Assembly: GCF_028368995.1 (NCBI RefSeq)
Contig: NZ_JAQNDL010000001.1
Span: 3,250,001-3,314,000, forward strand
From: Nannocystis bainbridge
GTDB taxonomy: Bacteria; Myxococcota_A; Polyangia; Nannocystales; Nannocystaceae
Direction of reading: 5' to 3'
DNA length: 64,000 nucleotides
Shown here: positions 51,608-62,621 of the stretch, piece by piece
How positions within the stretch are numbered: position 1 is the first letter of the stretch
How the letters are laid out: the number at the start of each line of letters is the position of its first letter
The notes under the pieces: model-generated
What the model was told of the DNA's origin: nothing
Seen by the model: the letters and a program-made list of their open reading frames with translations, nothing else
The model's database searches: none
Translations under genes and position numbers: made by a program

Positions 51608-51844
51608 GACCGCGAGGGTAGCAGGTCGCGCGCCCGCGGACGCGACCGCCGGGCGACGCGCCAGCGTGGCCGTCGCTCGCGCTCGAAAGCACTCGAGGCG
51701 CTCGTCGGTGCGTCCGCCGGGAAGGCTCGCGGGAGAGCGTGCTCGCGACGCGGGGATGCCTCCTGCGCTCGGCCTCGGCGAAGTCTTGCTGCGCCGCTCC
51801 GGAGCGGTTGAATTTCACCGCCCGCGGCACTACGGTCCCGCGTC

Positions 51845-54800
51845 GTGTCGGCGCGCGCTCTCCTGCTGGCGATCGGTCTGGTCGCGGGCGCGGCCGGCGA
51901 GGCGCGGGCGGCCCCGGCGTGGCGCCTCGACGGGGCCGCGACCCCGAAGGCGCTCGCGCCCGGGCAGCGGGTCACCGTGCGCGTGGCGGTGACGAACCTG
52001 AGCCGAGAGACATGGTCCGAAGGCCAGCAGGACCACCTCTCCTATCACTGGGAGGACCCGGCCGGCGCGATTCTCGAGCGCGACGGGGCGCGCACGCGGC
52101 TGCCCTTCGCCGTCGGACCGGGCGAGACCGTCGCGCTGGCGGCGACTCTGGCCGCGCCGGCGAGCGCCGGCCGCTACGTGCTGCGCTGGGCGCTCGTGCG
52201 CGAGAACGCGTTCTGGTACGACCCGCCGGTCGGGGGCGGCGACGCGGTCGCGGTCGACGTCGGGCCCGCGCCCGGGACCTGGTCGATCGAGCCGATGGAG
52301 GCGCCGGCGGAGGTCGCCGCCGGGGCGCGGGCGACTGCGCGGGTCCGGCTGTGCAACACCGGCGCGAACGCGTGGCGAGCCGAGCTCGGCGACGCGCTCG
52401 GCTACCACTGGCTCGGCGCCGAGGGTCAGCGGCTCGAGGGCGTGCGCACCGCCCTGCCGGCCGCGGTGGAGCCGGGCGGCTGCGTGGTCCTGCCCGCCGA
52501 GCTGCGCGCGCCGGCGCTGCCGGGCCCGTACACGCTGGTGTGGCAGCCCGTCCGCGAGGGCGTGGCCTGGTACGGACCCGGCGCCGGCGAGGCCGCGGCG
52601 GCGGTGCGGGTCGGCGCCCCGCGCGACGCGTTCGCGGCGCTGTCGCTGAGCCTGCCGCCGCTGCAGGCCGGGCTGCCGGCGCTCGGCCAGCTGACGCTCG
52701 AGAACCGCGGCGAGGACACCTGGCTCCCGGGACATGCCCTCAAGGTCAGTTATGTTTGGACAGGTCCCGAAGGACATGTCCTCGAGGGCATCCGCACCGA
52801 GCTGGCCGAAGCGGTCGAGCCGGGCGAGGTCGTCGAGCTCGAGCTGCGGGTGCGCCCGCCCGACGCCCCCGGCGCCCACGTGCTGGCGCCGCGGCTGGTC
52901 CGCGAGGGCGAGGGGTGGATCGCGCCCGAGCGCGAGCTGGCGGCCGCGGCGGTCATCGGTCCGCCGGCGCTGGCGTGGCAGGTGGTCGAGGCCGCGTGGC
53001 CGGCCCGGCTGGCGGCGACCGGCACCGACGCGTTCGCGGTCACGGTCCGCAACACCGGCGCCGAGCCGTGGTCGCCGGCCGCGGGCGATCGCCTGTCGTA
53101 CCGCTGGCGCACCGAGGACGGCGCGCCGCTGCAGCACGAGGGCATGCGCACCGAGCTGCCGCACCCGGTCGCGCCGGGCGAGACGGCGACCGTGCAGGTC
53201 CGCGTGGCCGGGCCGCCGCGCGCGGGCAGCTACACCCTGGCGCTGGCGATGGTGCGCGAGCAGGTGCGGTGGTTCCCGCCGCCGACCGGCGGTCCTTCGG
53301 AACATGTCCTGAAGGTCACGTTGCGCGCGGCCTGGTGGCAGTCGGCGCTGGTGCTGGTGACGTTGGTGATGGTGCTGGCGGCCCGGCGCCGGCGGCCGCA
53401 GCCGGGGTCGTGGCGGTGGGCGGCGCTCGAGCTGGTGCCGGCGCTGTGGCTGTGGGCGGCCATGGCGAGCCTCGGGGCGACGTTCCACGAGCTGGCGGCG
53501 ATCGAGCTGTGGCAGGGCGGCCGCGCGGCGGCGATCGGGGCGGCGGCGGTGCCGGGGCTCATCGTGCTGCTGGCGCCGGGCCGGCTGCGGCCGTGGCTGG
53601 CGTTCTTGCTGGCTCTCGGGACAGCCGTGCTGCTGCTGGCCGACCTGCTTTACATGCACGTGCTCGGGGCGATCGTGCCGGTGCAGGCGCTGGCCGGGGC
53701 GCACCTGGTCGGGGACATCGGCGCCAGCGTCAAGGCGCTGCTGCGGCCCGAGTACGCCTGGCTGGCCGCGGCGCCGCTGGCCGGGCTGATCCTCGCGGGC
53801 GCGTGGCCGCGGGCGCGCGGACCAGAGCGAGCGAGCGCGCGGGCCCGCAGGCGAGCGACGCTCGCGGGCCTGCTGACGATGTCGCTGGCGTCGCTGCCGA
53901 TCGCGGTGAGCCTCGGCGGGGCGATGCGCAGCGGCCTCGGCTCGCGCGTGTTCTCCGAGCAACACAACGCCGGCCGCTTCGGCGTGCTCGGGGCGCACCT
54001 GTTCGACGTGGTCCGCACGCTCGCCGGCGCCGTCGGCCAGCGCGCATTGACGGCCGAGGAGCAGGCCGAGATCGCGGCGTTCTTCGCCGCCCGCGAGCCG
54101 TCGCGCGCCCCGGGCTTCGGCGCGGCGCGCGGGGCCAACTTGCTGGTGATCCAGGCCGAGGCGCTGCAGGGCTGGACGATCGGCGCCAGCGTGGCGGGCC
54201 AGGAGATCACGCCGTTTTTGAACCGCCTGCGCCGGCGTGCGCTCTACTACGCGGCGGTGGTCGACATCACCGGCCAGGGCATGACCTCGGACGCGGAGTA
54301 TGCGATCCTCAATTCGCAGTACCCGCTGGGCCAGGGCGCCGTGGCGTTCCTGCGCGCCGGCAACCGGTTCGAGACGGTCGCCCACGCGCTCCAGGCGGCC
54401 GGCTACGCGACGCTGTCGGCCCACCCGTTCAAGCGCGGGTTCTGGAACCGGGCCACGCTGCACCCGCGCTACGGCTTCGAGCGCTCGCTGTTCGACCGCG
54501 AGCTCGGCCCGGGGCCGACGATCGGCTGGGGCCTGGCCGACGAGGCGTTCTTCGCCCGCATGCTGCCGGAGCTGGCGGCCGCGCCGAAGCCGTTCTTCGC
54601 GTTCCTGGTGACGCTGAGCCTGCACCACCCGTACGACGAGTTCCCGCCGGGCCTGCGCCGGCTACAGCTGGGCCCGCTCGAGGGCACGAACCTCGGCAAC
54701 TACCTCCACGGGATCCACCACCTCGACGCGGCCCTGGCCGAGCTGTTCGCCGGGCTCGAGGCGGCTGGCCTCGCGGACAGCACGGCGGTGGCGATCTACG

Positions 54801-55288
54801 GCGACCACGACGCGCGGCTCGGGGTGACGCCGGAGATCGCGGCGCTCGCCGGCGAGCCGGCCGGGTCGCCGTCGCTGCCGCTCCGGCTCGAGCGGGTGCC
54901 CGGGTTCCTGGTCTTGCCCAAGGGACAGGTCCTCGGCGAGGTCGACGCCGTCGGCAGCCACGTCGACCTGGCGCCGACCTGGCTGCACTACCTCGGCGTG
55001 CCGGCGCCGCCCGCCTTTGTCGGCCGACCGCTGGTCCCGGCTCGGGCCGGCCCGGGGGTGGCCGCCCTCCCCGACGGCTCGGCCGTGGCCGACGATCGCC
55101 TGTTCGCGGTCGCCGGGCGCGACATCCCACCCGGCGGGGCCTGTTTCACGGCCGCGGGCGCCCGGACCGAGCGGGAGGCCTGCGCCGACCTGGTGCAGCG
55201 GGCCCGCCGCGCGCTGGCGGTGTCGCGGGCGATCGCCGATCACGACCTCGCGCGGGCGCTCCCTTCGAGGACGGAGCCGGGTCCGTGA
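51845..55288 (+). CDS. LTA-synthase-like membrane sulfatase with four Ig-like N-terminal repeats
   Basis: 1147 aa, GTG start, signal peptide ending ARAAP. Four tandem ~110-residue Ig-like repeats (about 30-480), each with W...LSYHW...G...R..LP..V.PGE......G.Y.L...LVRE...W. Then four or five TM helices (500-690) and a sulfatase-fold domain: NLLVIQAEALQGW, the metal/nucleophile region ITGQGMTSDAEYAILNS (usual Thr or Ser nucleophile), LHHPYDEFPPG, YGDHDARLG and GSHVDLAPTWLHYLG. Family members transfer phosphoglycerol or phosphoethanolamine groups outside the membrane. A palindrome array lies in repeat 3 and another at the end of repeat 4. The stop is 19 bp before the next kinase. Confidence 0.85.
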   Translation: MSARALLLAIGLVAGAAGEARAAPAWRLDGAATPKALAPGQRVTVRVAVTNLSRETWSEGQQDHLSYHWEDPAGAILERDGARTRLPFAVGPGETVALAATLAAPASAGRYVLRWALVRENAFWYDPPVGGGDAVAVDVGPAPGTWSIEPMEAPAEVAAGARATARVRLCNTGANAWRAELGDALGYHWLGAEGQRLEGVRTALPAAVEPGGCVVLPAELRAPALPGPYTLVWQPVREGVAWYGPGAGEAAAAVRVGAPRDAFAALSLSLPPLQAGLPALGQLTLENRGEDTWLPGHALKVSYVWTGPEGHVLEGIRTELAEAVEPGEVVELELRVRPPDAPGAHVLAPRLVREGEGWIAPERELAAAAVIGPPALAWQVVEAAWPARLAATGTDAFAVTVRNTGAEPWSPAAGDRLSYRWRTEDGAPLQHEGMRTELPHPVAPGETATVQVRVAGPPRAGSYTLALAMVREQVRWFPPPTGGPSEHVLKVTLRAAWWQSALVLVTLVMVLAARRRRPQPGSWRWAALELVPALWLWAAMASLGATFHELAAIELWQGGRAAAIGAAAVPGLIVLLAPGRLRPWLAFLLALGTAVLLLADLLYMHVLGAIVPVQALAGAHLVGDIGASVKALLRPEYAWLAAAPLAGLILAGAWPRARGPERASARARRRATLAGLLTMSLASLPIAVSLGGAMRSGLGSRVFSEQHNAGRFGVLGAHLFDVVRTLAGAVGQRALTAEEQAEIAAFFAAREPSRAPGFGAARGANLLVIQAEALQGWTIGASVAGQEITPFLNRLRRRALYYAAVVDITGQGMTSDAEYAILNSQYPLGQGAVAFLRAGNRFETVAHALQAAGYATLSAHPFKRGFWNRATLHPRYGFERSLFDRELGPGPTIGWGLADEAFFARMLPELAAAPKPFFAFLVTLSLHHPYDEFPPGLRRLQLGPLEGTNLGNYLHGIHHLDAALAELFAGLEAAGLADSTAVAIYGDHDARLGVTPEIAALAGEPAGSPSLPLRLERVPGFLVLPKGQVLGEVDAVGSHVDLAPTWLHYLGVPAPPAFVGRPLVPARAGPGVAALPDGSAVADDRLFAVAGRDIPPGGACFTAAGARTEREACADLVQRARRALAVSRAIADHDLARALPSRTEPGP
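52735..52790. repeat. 14-bp-period palindrome array inside the sulfatase gene
   Basis: Half-sites TGCCC 52735, GTTAT 52749, GGTCC 52763, TGTCC 52777, alternating with GGTCA, GGACA, GGACA and GGGCA at exact 14-bp register. Encodes GHALKVSYVWTGPEGHVLEG of Ig-like repeat 3. Confidence 0.85.
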
Positions 55289-55307
55289 TAGCCTGAGGCG
55301 CAGCGCC

Positions 55308-56893
<1,586 letters not shown>

Positions 56894-56918
<25 letters not shown>

Positions 56919-57763
56919 GCCTCGTGTGCGCCCTGTTCGTCGCCGCGGTCCCGGCCGCGCCGGCCCTCGCCGCACCCGCGGATCCACCCGCCGCGAGCCC
57001 GACGCCCGCGCCTTCGCCCGCGAAGAGCCCGACCGGGCCATCCTTCAACGGCGAGACGATCGCCCGCGCGAGCCTGGCGATCGACACCAACGGGGCCGGA
57101 CCCGCAGGGCCGGTGATCCACGAGCGCCTCGACGAGGTCGGCAACCGTCAGCTGCGCCGCGCCGAGGTGCTGCCCGGCCGCGGCCCGCGGGACCCGTGGA
57201 TCCGCCTGACGGTGCGCGCCGTGCCAGGCGAAGAGCCGGGCTACGTGATCCTCTCGGGCCTCTACGTCGGCAACGACCCGGTCGGCGACAGCGTGCACGA
57301 GACGGAGTGCCGGCTGTGCACGGAGGGCGAGGCGGTCGAGCGCGGGACCTCGGAGATCGAGCGCCTGGTCCCGTTCGTCCGCGATTTCGCGGAGGCCGAG
57401 CGCGAGGCCCGGGCCAAGGCCGCGACGCCGCCGCCCGAGCCGCCGAAGCCGGTCGAGCCGCCGCCCCCGAAGGGCCTCGGCGGCCGCGGCAAGGCCGGGG
57501 TGGCGCTGCTCGCCGTCGGCGGCGTCGGCTTCTTCGTCGGCCTCGGCCTCGCGGTCCGCCAGCCGCGCCCCGACCCCGACATGCCGCTCTACGAGATCTC
57601 CACCCGCCCCGCCGGCATCGCCACCCTCGGCATCGGCCTCGCCGCCGTCGTCACCGGCGCGGTCCTGCTCGCGCTCGACCGCAAGGCCGCCAAGCGCCGG
57701 GTGTCGTGGCAGCCCAGCGTCGGCCGCGGCAGCGCCGGGCTGCTGCTGAGCGGGTCGTTCTGA
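56894..57763 (+). CDS. Exported protein with two C-terminal TM helices, kinase-associated
   Basis: 289 aa from GTG 56894, which starts a clean signal peptide (VPKTRRGLSLVCALFVAAVPAAPALA); a TTG at 56882 is possible. A beta-rich N-terminal domain with a CRLC pair, a Glu/Arg-rich helix, a Pro-rich linker, two hydrophobic segments (AGVALLAVGGVGFFVGLGLAV and IATLGIGLAAVVTGAVLLAL) and a terminal SAGLLLSGSF. Same layout as the protein at 46546-47490 beside the second kinase. Overlaps the kinase end, so co-translated; probably its envelope partner. Confidence 0.75.
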
Positions 57764-57788
57764 TCGATTTTCACTAGATCTAAGAGAC

Positions 57789-57817
57789 AGGTTATTCGGA
57801 ACATGTCCTGGAGAACA
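57789..57817. repeat. Palindrome array at the start codon of the following lipoprotein
   Basis: GGTTA-TTCG-GAACA-TGTCC-TGGA-GAACA (57790-57817) in 14-bp register. The ATG at 57803 is inside GAACATGTCC. Confidence 0.8.
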
Positions 57818-58531
57818 TTCGCAGTCGGGCTCGCCTTCTTCGCCGGGTGCTCGGTCCCCAACGTGAGCCACTGCGGCAACCAGTCGGGCGACTCCACGTG
57901 CGCCCAGCGCGACGCGACCCGCCCGTTCTGCAACCTGTGCGAGGCGAGCAACGACGGCTGCGTGGCCGAGCCGGTGACGATCGATGCCTGCCGGCGCGAG
58001 TCCGACAGCGGCCCGGCGACCACCTCGGAGGCGACGACGACGACGCAGCCGACGACCGGCACGCCGACGACCACGACCTCGACCTCGACGACGGTCGACC
58101 CGACCACCGAGACGACGACGACGACGAGCACGAGCACGTCGACCAGCACCAGCACGTCGACCAGCACCAGCACGACCGACGACACGACGACGACCACGAG
58201 CACGACGACGCTCGACACGCTGCCCGACACGCTGACCGACACGCTGACCGACACGCTGACCGAGGCGACCAGCGAGACGACGACCGACACGACGACGATG
58301 CCCGGGCCGACCTGCGGCGACGGCGTCGCCGAGCCCGGCGAGACCTGCGACGGCGCCGACCTCAAGGGCAAGGACTGCACCGACTTCCCCAGCAACTACG
58401 GCGGCGGCGACCTGAAGTGCCTCGGCACCTGCAAGGCCTACGACTTCAGCAAATGCTGCAAGCTGGACGGCAAGAGCTGCGGCGGCGGCGGCGAGTGCTG
58501 CAGCGGCAACTGCCTGTTCACCTGCTACTGA
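57803..58531 (+). CDS. Thr/Ser-rich lipoprotein with Cys-rich C terminus
   Basis: 242 aa. Signal sequence with lipobox FAGC, two Cys pairs (CGNQSGDSTC, CNLCEASNDGC), a ~100-residue Thr/Ser/Asp tract encoded by ACG/AGC trinucleotide repeats (about 58020-58300), then CGDGVAEPGETCDGADLKGKDC and a knottin-like KCCKLDGKSCGGGGECCSGNC. The first module is the myxobacterial DUF4215-type Cys repeat. The start codon and RBS region lie in a palindrome array. Surface protein; the C-terminal knottin may be a binding module. Confidence 0.72.
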   Translation: MSWRTFAVGLAFFAGCSVPNVSHCGNQSGDSTCAQRDATRPFCNLCEASNDGCVAEPVTIDACRRESDSGPATTSEATTTTQPTTGTPTTTTSTSTTVDPTTETTTTTSTSTSTSTSTSTSTSTTDDTTTTTSTTTLDTLPDTLTDTLTDTLTEATSETTTDTTTMPGPTCGDGVAEPGETCDGADLKGKDCTDFPSNYGGGDLKCLGTCKAYDFSKCCKLDGKSCGGGGECCSGNCLFTCY

Positions 58532-58539
58532 GCGATGGA

Positions 58540-58581
58540 TGTCCCCGAAGACATGCCCGTGAGGACATGTCCTTCGAGACA
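58540..58581. repeat. 14-bp-period palindrome array (3 units) in convergent gap
   Basis: TGTCC 58540, TGCCC 58554, TGTCC 58568, alternating with AGACA, GGACA and AGACA. It fills the gap between the lipoprotein stop (58531) and the monooxygenase stop (58606). Confidence 0.92.
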
Positions 58582-58605
58582 TGATCGTCAGACGGTCAGA
58601 CTCCC

Positions 58606-59820
58606 TCAGGCCGCGACGATGTCGCGCTCCGTCAGGCCACCGGGCCGGAGCAGCCGCTGCAGGACCGGCGCGAGCGGGCTGCTGCTCAGGCGGACGAAGG
58701 CGGCGCGGAGCAGCCGCGGCAGCTCTCCGCTCGGCGTGAAGAACTGCCGCATCGTCGTCGCCGACCGCTGCAGGCTGACGACGAACGGGCGCAGCTTCGC
58801 CTCCCACGCGGCCAACGCCCGCGGTAGGTCGTCGGGGTGACGCGCCAGCATGTCACCCAGCAGCTCGCCGCCGGCCATCCCGGTCGAGGCGCCCATCCCC
58901 GAGTAGAGCGTCAAGCACCACGCCGCGTCGCCGAGCAGCACCACCCGCCCCCGGTGCCAGCGATCCATGCAGACCTGCTCGACCGAGTCGAACAGGCGTT
59001 CGTCCGCCGCCGCGTAGTCGGCGAACAGCCGGCTCAGGATCGGCCCCGCGGGCGCCGGCCCGAACGCCGCGCGCACCGACTCGATCGCCGGACGCCGGAG
59101 CTGCGCCGCCACGTCTTCGACGCGGTACGAGAACAGCACCGTGGGGGCGTGATCGACGAACGGGAACACCCAGGCCGAGCGCCCGGCCTCGGCCATGACG
59201 AGCCCGTCGCTGGTCGCGTGGCCGTCGAGGGCGCCGCGCAGCACGCAGGCGCCGATCATGTAGTGCATCGGCCGCAAGAACGCCGCGTGCGGGCCGAAGA
59301 CCAGCCGCCGCACGGTCGAGCGCAGGCCGTCGGCGCCGATGACCAGGTCGAAGCGCTCCCGCGCGGTCGCGCCGGTGGCCGCGTCGAGCATCGTCACGTC
59401 GACCCCGTGTTCGTCCTGGTCGATCGCCACGGGGCTGGTCGCGAAGCGGATCTCCACCGCCGGCGGGAGCGCGGAGAACAGCGCGTTCTCGATGTCGCCG
59501 CGCAGCACCAGGCGCGGACCGCCAGGCAGATCCGGCACGCCCATGCCCTCGCGCCGACGACCGCTGCGATCGACCTCGAAGGTCCGGATCGGCGGGCCGA
59601 GGCGGTTGCCCACCGCATCGAGCACGCCGAGTCGGGTCGCGGACGCGACCCCGGTGCCGAACAGGGCGACCGCATAACCGCCGCGGCGCCGGCCCGCGGC
59701 GCGCTCGAGGATCACGGGCTCCCAGCCGAGCCGTTGCAGGCGCAGGGCGGTGGTGATGCCGCTGATCCCGAGGCCGACCACCAGGACGCGGCGCCGTCCC
59801 GTCGTTGCATGCTTCATCAT
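58606..59820 (-). CDS. FAD-dependent monooxygenase (PHBH fold)
   Basis: 404 aa. N-terminal FAD-binding VLVVGLGISGITTALRL, the DG region FDLVIGADGLRSTVRR, and the C-terminal RVVLLGDAAWCLTLYSGMGAS. Belongs to the aromatic hydroxylase / tetracycline-destructase-like flavoprotein group; substrate unknown. An AraC-family regulator gene lies 87 bp upstream on the same strand and is the likely controller. The start could be ATG 59820 or the adjacent 59817. Confidence 0.9.
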   Translation of the reverse strand: MMKHATTGRRRVLVVGLGISGITTALRLQRLGWEPVILERAAGRRRGGYAVALFGTGVASATRLGVLDAVGNRLGPPIRTFEVDRSGRRREGMGVPDLPGGPRLVLRGDIENALFSALPPAVEIRFATSPVAIDQDEHGVDVTMLDAATGATARERFDLVIGADGLRSTVRRLVFGPHAAFLRPMHYMIGACVLRGALDGHATSDGLVMAEAGRSAWVFPFVDHAPTVLFSYRVEDVAAQLRRPAIESVRAAFGPAPAGPILSRLFADYAAADERLFDSVEQVCMDRWHRGRVVLLGDAAWCLTLYSGMGASTGMAGGELLGDMLARHPDDLPRALAAWEAKLRPFVVSLQRSATTMRQFFTPSGELPRLLRAAFVRLSSSPLAPVLQRLLRPGGLTERDIVAA

Positions 59821-59907
59821 GCCCCGAGCCTAGTGATCGACCACGCCGCCGGTAGAGCGTGGATTGAGGCGATGATCGGCGCGGATTGGGGGCGATGAGG
59901 CCGGGGC

Positions 59908-60942
59908 TCACGACGCGGCGCGGTGCCGCTCTCGCCAGTCGCGCGGCGTCATCCCGTGGGCGCGGCGGAAGGTGCGGATGAAGTGGGTGGTATCGGCGTA
60001 GCCGACCTGATCGGCGACGCTCTCGACGCTCTCGTCGGTCTCGCGCAGGCGCCGTCGCGCCTCGGACATTCGATGCTCCCGCAGCCAGTCGCCGACGGTC
60101 AGGCCGGTCTCCTGGCGGATCGCGTTGGCCAGGTGCGACGGCGTGCGGCCGACCGCCACGGCCACGTCCTTGAGCGACAGCGGCCCCAGGCAACGCGCCT
60201 CGATGAAGCTCAGCGCGTCACGCACGAGCCCGCCGAGCAGCGGCGACGTCGTGGGCGCGTGCTCCTGCAGCTCGCGCATCAGCTCCGTCAGCAGCAGGGC
60301 GAGCAGCGCGTGCGCGGCGGTCTCCGCCCCCCATTGGCGCCCGCGCAGCTCCGCGTCCATCTCGCCCACCAGCTGATCGATCCGCCGCAGCCGCGCCGGC
60401 CCCGGTCGCAGCCGCAGCAGCCCGCGCACCAGCAGGCTGCGCGCCGGCGTCAGCCCCGGCTCCCCGTGGATCCGCGACTGCCCCGGCAGCCGCGGCGGCC
60501 CGAGGGCGCGCAGCAGCAGCGGATCGACGCCCACGATCCACCCCTGAAGATCGCCGATGTCGAGCGGTTGGTGCTCCACGCCTGCCGGGACGAGGTGGAT
60601 GTCGCCGGCGCGCAGGTCGACCGGCTCGAGGTGTCGTCCCCGCCCGCTGCCCGCGGTGAAGCCGAAGATCGTAAAGAAGGTCGATACCAGCGGCCGGGGC
60701 GGCAGCGGCCCCTGCTCCGGGACGTACGCGACGTGCAGGCGCATGCCGCCGGCCCCCATCTCGTCGAGGGTGACCACCTGCGGCGGAGCACGCCCGGGGG
60801 CCCGCGTCACGGGGCGACACCGCCGCGCGAGCACGACGGAGCCCGGCGGGTCGGCCGAACCGGCAGGTCCGCCTGCGGCTCGTCTGCTCCGGTCGGGCCC
60901 GACACACTCTTGGTTGTCGCTGACCCGCGGCGCGCTGTCCAC
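59908..60942 (-). CDS. AraC-family transcriptional regulator
   Basis: 344 aa as annotated; start uncertain because the first ~40 residues are low-complexity. N-terminal cupin-like sensor (VDLRAGDIHLVPAGVEHQPLDIGDLQGWIVGVDP), then two helix-turn-helix motifs at the C terminus: SLKDVAVAVGRTPSHLANAIRQETG and ESVADQVGYADTTHFIRTFRRAHG, ending MTPRDWRER. Typical activator layout. Probably regulates the monooxygenase gene downstream. A seven-step palindrome array lies about 100 bp upstream. Confidence 0.9.
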   Translation of the reverse strand: MDSAPRVSDNQECVGPDRSRRAAGGPAGSADPPGSVVLARRCRPVTRAPGRAPPQVVTLDEMGAGGMRLHVAYVPEQGPLPPRPLVSTFFTIFGFTAGSGRGRHLEPVDLRAGDIHLVPAGVEHQPLDIGDLQGWIVGVDPLLLRALGPPRLPGQSRIHGEPGLTPARSLLVRGLLRLRPGPARLRRIDQLVGEMDAELRGRQWGAETAAHALLALLLTELMRELQEHAPTTSPLLGGLVRDALSFIEARCLGPLSLKDVAVAVGRTPSHLANAIRQETGLTVGDWLREHRMSEARRRLRETDESVESVADQVGYADTTHFIRTFRRAHGMTPRDWRERHRAAS

Positions 60943-61038
60943 CGCGCCGCCAAGCGGCCGCGCGCCACGGCTCGGGAGTCCGCGCGTCGACGAGCGCCCG
61001 GGTCGCCTGGCCGCGTGCGCAGCCGCGCGATGCCTTCA

Positions 61039-61125
61039 TGTCCCGAGCGACATGTCCAGAGAGACATATCCAGAGCGACATGCCCAATTCGACATGCCCG
61101 CGAGGACATGCCCCACGCGACGTCC
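61039..61125. repeat. 14-bp-period palindrome array (six units) next to rnpB
   Basis: Half-sites at exact 14-bp steps: TGTCC 61039, TGTCC 61053, TATCC 61067, TGCCC 61081, TGCCC 61095, TGCCC 61109, alternating with CGACA, AGACA, CGACA, CGACA, GGACA and CGACG. The longest array in the window; it ends five As from the 3' end of rnpB. Confidence 0.95.
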
Positions 61126-61130
61126 AAAAA

Positions 61131-61539
61131 GCGGGAGGAGGAGCGGACGAGCGGGGTCGTAAGCCGGGTTTTGTCCCTGGGTTCGTCGCCTTGCCCAGGT
61201 GGCGGTCATTCTTCTACGCGGCACTACCCGGGACGGGACGGGCAGCCCCTGGTGACTTCCTTGCGGAAGCCAGCCGTGCCCCTGTTTGGCCTTGCTCCGG
61301 GTGGGGTTTACCGTGCGGTCCCTGTCGCCAGGTCCCCGGTGCGCTCTTACCGCACCTTTTCACCCTTACCCGCGCGGACGCGGGCGGTTTTATTTTCTGT
61401 GGCACTTTCCTTCGGGTCGCCCCGACTGGCCTGCGCCAGCACCCTGCCCTGCGGAGCCCGGACTTTCCTCGAGTGCTTCAGCCCGTGAGGGCCTGTCACC
61501 CGCGAACGCCTTGTCCCCCTCGGCCGCTCCTCTTCCCGC
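61131..61539 (-). ncRNA. rnpB: RNase P RNA, bacterial class A
   Basis: Minus-strand 409 nt. Signature 5' segment GAGGAAAGTCCGGGCTCC, then GCAGGGCAGGGTGCTGG, AAGGGTGAAAAGGTGCGG, TAAGAGCGCACCGGGGACC, GGTAAACCCCACCCGGAGC, CAAGGCCAAACAGGGGC and the 3' ACAAAACCCGGCTTACG, all in the order of the E. coli M1 RNA. Both ends are set by the P1 helix: GCGGGAAGAGGAGCGG (61524-61539) pairs with CCGCTCCTCCTCCCGC (61131-61146) with one mismatch. TTTTT follows P1 (61126-61130). Catalytic RNA of tRNA 5' maturation. Confidence 0.97.
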
Positions 61540-61601
61540 GGGCGGTGTAGCACGCGGGGCCGCCCCGGCCAAGCGGGCGCGGCGCGCGGAGCGGCGCGGG
61601 T

Positions 61602-62420
61602 TCAGGGCAGCGACGGCAGCGTATCGGTCGCGGTCTTGCTGAGCTGACGGACCGCGTGGCGCTCGTCGTGGTCGTTGCAGGCGAGCACCACCACCACCGT
61701 GATGTTGTCGTCGCCGCCGCGCTCGAGCGCCAGCTCGGTACAGACCTGCGGCAGATCCGAGTACAGGTGGTCGCGGGCCAGCGCCGCCAGCTCGTCGAGC
61801 GACACGTAGTTGGCGAACCCGTCCGAACACAGCAGGTACACGTCGCCGAGGTTGACGTTGACCGGCACGATGTCGGCCTCGACCAGCCGCTCGAAGCCGA
61901 CCGAGCGGGTGATGATGTGCTTGAGGTCGGACTCCTGCGCCTCTTCTTCGGTGATGAGGCCGGCCAGCACCTGCTCGTTGAGCCACGAGTGGTCGGTCGT
62001 CAGCTGACAGGCCATCGCCGAGCGCAGCAGATAGGCCCGGCTGTCGCCGACGTGGACCACGTAGCCGCGGTCGCCGTGGAACAGTATCCCGGTGAGCGTG
62101 GTACCCATCCCGTGGAGCGAGCGGTCCTGCTGCGCCTGGTCGTAGATCCGGGCGCTCGCCTCCGACGCCGAGGCTTGCAGGATCTCCGCGATCGCCTCCG
62201 ACCACGCCTGTTGCGGCATGCCGTGGAGACGCGCCATCCCCCGCCGTACGACCTTGTTGACGACGTCGGCGCACATCGCACTGGCATGCGCCCCGCCGGC
62301 GTGGCCACCCATGCCGTCGGCGACGAGGTACAGCCCGAGCGAGCTGTCGACGAGGAAGCTATCCTCGTTCGCCATGCGGACGCGGCCGACGTCGGTGGAT
62401 GCCCACGCGATCAAGCGCAC
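61602..62420 (-). CDS. PP2C-type Ser/Thr protein phosphatase
   Basis: 272 aa, GTG start. Metal-binding PP2C motifs: RVRMANEDSFLVD, LYLVADGMGGHAGG, GTTLTGILFHGDRGYVVHVGDSRAYLLR, LLCSDGFANYVS and the final GGDDNITVVVV. All metal-coordinating aspartates present. Likely dephosphorylates targets of Hanks kinases such as the three in this window. Lies 62 bp upstream of rnpB and 201 bp downstream of SpoVR. Confidence 0.94.
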   Translation of the reverse strand: MRLIAWASTDVGRVRMANEDSFLVDSSLGLYLVADGMGGHAGGAHASAMCADVVNKVVRRGMARLHGMPQQAWSEAIAEILQASASEASARIYDQAQQDRSLHGMGTTLTGILFHGDRGYVVHVGDSRAYLLRSAMACQLTTDHSWLNEQVLAGLITEEEAQESDLKHIITRSVGFERLVEADIVPVNVNLGDVYLLCSDGFANYVSLDELAALARDHLYSDLPQVCTELALERGGDDNITVVVVLACNDHDERHAVRQLSKTATDTLPSLP

Positions 62421-62621
62421 AGCCTGGACGATACCATGTACGGCCGCGAATCGAGACCCTTCCGTGCGACGGCCCGGGCCCGCGAAGGGGGCCGGCGGCG
62501 CAGATGCGGCGGCGCTGGCGATGCGTGAGTAAACCGACGGCTCCGGGCCGCTCCGGCGGGCGGTGCGGCAACGGAGCCAGTCCTCGGGGCCAGGTGCGGC
62601 TGGGGCCCGCTCGGGCCCGGG

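Noticed and set aside
59923..61488. Plus-strand ORF across the AraC gene and RNase P RNA
   Set aside because: It reads through a structural RNA and antisense to a gene with two HTH motifs.
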